In this document: one piece after another, positions 63,160-64,000 of the stretch
Layout of the letters: each line of letters begins with the position of its first letter
Numbering within the stretch: the stretch's first letter is position 1
NCBI RefSeq assembly: GCF_900232945.1
Contig: NZ_OCTU01000001.1
Coordinates: forward strand, 39,219-103,218
Length of the DNA stretch: 64,000 bases
DNA from: Urinicoccus timonensis
Lineage (GTDB): Bacteria; Bacillota; Clostridia; Tissierellales; Peptoniphilaceae
Direction: 5' to 3'
Position numbers and translations under genes: made by a program
Notes under the pieces: generated by a model
The model's database searches: none
The model's input: the letters and a program-made list of their open reading frames with translations, nothing else
Told to the model about the DNA's origin: nothing

Positions 63160-64000
63160 ATGCTATATTTATTTTGGATAATAAGTCTTTTACTTTTTTA
63201 TTATTTTTTAGAAAAAAGAAAGAAAAATAGAATAAATGATCTTATAGATTTAATAGAAAATATGAAAAATCAGGACTACAAAATTCCTATGAAGCAAGAT
63301 GATTTTTCGATTTTAGAAGATAAAATTTATAAACTTTTTATAGAAATTGTAGAAGCCAAGGAAACAACCAGCAAAAATAGCGAAAAGCAAATAGAATACC
63401 TCGAAGACATAGCCCATCAGATAAAAACTCCTATCACATCTATGCTTTTTTCCATAGAAAATTTGGAGATGGACTTTTCAGATAATGATGATATAGGAAT
63501 TTTAAAAAGACAAACAATCAGATTAAACTCTTTATCAGATATTTTACTCAAACTATCAAGCCTAGATGCAAACAAAGATTTAATGAAAAAAGATGAAATT
63601 CGTTTAGATGAATTAATAGATTATGCTCTAGATAGTTTGAATTTAAAGAAATCTATGAAGGTAGAAAAGAGAACGGATTTAAAAGAAAATAGCATCAATG
63701 GAGATTTTTATTGGTTGGCAGAAGCTCTGATTAATATTATGAAAAATGCTGACAATAGACTGACTTGTGATAAAATCACAATTTCATCTTATAAAAATCC
63801 CCTTTATACAAGCTTAATAATCGAAGATAATGGCGGAGGAATAGAAAAAGAGAATATGAAAAAAATCTTTAAACGATTTTATAAAACGCCCGACTCAAAT
63901 GGCTTTGGAATAGGTCTTGCCATGGCAAAGACAATTGTAGAAAAAAATAATGGGGAGATTTCTGTTTCAAATATTGATGCTGGAGCAAGATTTGAAATAA
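63160..64000 (+). CDS. Sensor histidine kinase (partial, continues past the window)
   Basis: At least 280 residues are present. A single short N-terminal hydrophobic segment (LYLFWIISLLLFYYFL) is followed directly by cytoplasmic sequence, so there is no extracellular sensor domain. The H-box is YLEDIAHQIKTPITSM, the N-box EALINIMKNADNR, and the G boxes IIEDNGGGIEKE and GFGIGLAMAKTIVE. Such intramembrane-sensing kinases usually work with an ABC transporter encoded next to them, expected beyond position 64000. The end is cut by the window. Confidence 0.92.
   Translation, partial: MLYLFWIISLLLFYYFLEKRKKNRINDLIDLIENMKNQDYKIPMKQDDFSILEDKIYKLFIEIVEAKETTSKNSEKQIEYLEDIAHQIKTPITSMLFSIENLEMDFSDNDDIGILKRQTIRLNSLSDILLKLSSLDANKDLMKKDEIRLDELIDYALDSLNLKKSMKVEKRTDLKENSINGDFYWLAEALINIMKNADNRLTCDKITISSYKNPLYTSLIIEDNGGGIEKENMKKIFKRFYKTPDSNGFGIGLAMAKTIVEKNNGEISVSNIDAGARFEI

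Larger units (their letters stand above)
62311..64000. mobile_element. Start of a second tandem island (runs off the window)
   Basis: After the right rlmD-tail repeat the DNA stays AT-rich and carries a two-component system. The flank resembles the left end of the first island. Core sequence has not returned by the end of the window. Confidence 0.5.

Overview
The window looks like a chromosome segment of an anaerobic Gram-positive bacterium (Bacillota; Peptoniphilaceae/Tissierellia-like is my best guess, from gene content and style only). A visibly GC-richer housekeeping block at about 33.0-47.7 kb is hemmed in on both sides by very AT-rich accessory DNA, and both junctions can be seen in the sequence.

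Region 1 (1-32.98 kb) is the right-hand part of a large integrative element. It starts with an IS110-family insertion sequence whose upstream non-coding region is closed by a perfect 12-bp inverted repeat, a candidate bridge RNA. Next comes a compact yersiniabactin/equibactin-style thiazoline metallophore locus. A DtxR-type repressor is followed by a promoter with a DtxR-like palindrome and a biosynthetic operon: type II thioesterase, Sfp-type phosphopantetheinyl transferase, aryl-AMP ligase, an ArCP-Cy-PCP NRPS, a Cy-A(MT)-PCP-TE NRPS, an NAD(P) oxidoreductase and an alpha/beta hydrolase. A TetR regulator then heads a transport operon: ECF S, T and A subunits, a MATE exporter, and a YbtP/YbtQ-like ABC heterodimer. 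Both regulators appear to start at AUU codons with well-placed Shine-Dalgarno sequences. The element's maintenance module follows: a RhuM-like gene with a premature stop, a membrane protein, an ImmA/XRE pair, a divergent activator-like gene, a sigma-like regulator with a hairpin-sequestered ribosome binding site, and three overlapping large serine recombinase genes behind a second such hairpin. The element ends inside a truncated ctlX-like gene.

Region 2 (33.0-47.7 kb) is the host core: the ctlX remnant, class I fructose-bisphosphate aldolase, a gamma-glutamyltransferase-family enzyme, glycerol kinase, cysteine desulfurase plus mnmA, a YccF protein, a YcxB-like protein, an SLH-anchored 5'-nucleotidase, an EamA permease, an Eis-like acetyltransferase, a DUF4342 protein and rlmD.

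Region 3 (47.7-62.3 kb) is a composite island at the 3' end of rlmD. The rlmD tail plus terminator plus about 60 bp of flank recurs at 62.3 kb, giving flanking direct repeats. Two further tail-like repeats lie inside, at 50.55 and 53.03 kb, so several insertions may have accumulated here. Contents are a lipoprotein, a DUF3796/HTH/M23 module, prophage relics (terminase and portal fragments) on either side of a frameshifted ABC-F gene, a frameshifted DUF262/HNH gene, and a GC-richer metal module (CadC-like regulator, P1B ATPase with a recently duplicated metal-binding domain, and a fumarate-reductase-like complex). A second ArsR gene and a beheaded methyltransferase close the island.

Region 4 (62.3-64 kb) begins after the second rlmD-tail repeat with a two-component system whose kinase runs off the window, probably the start of another tandem island. 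No tRNA, rRNA or CRISPR array was found.
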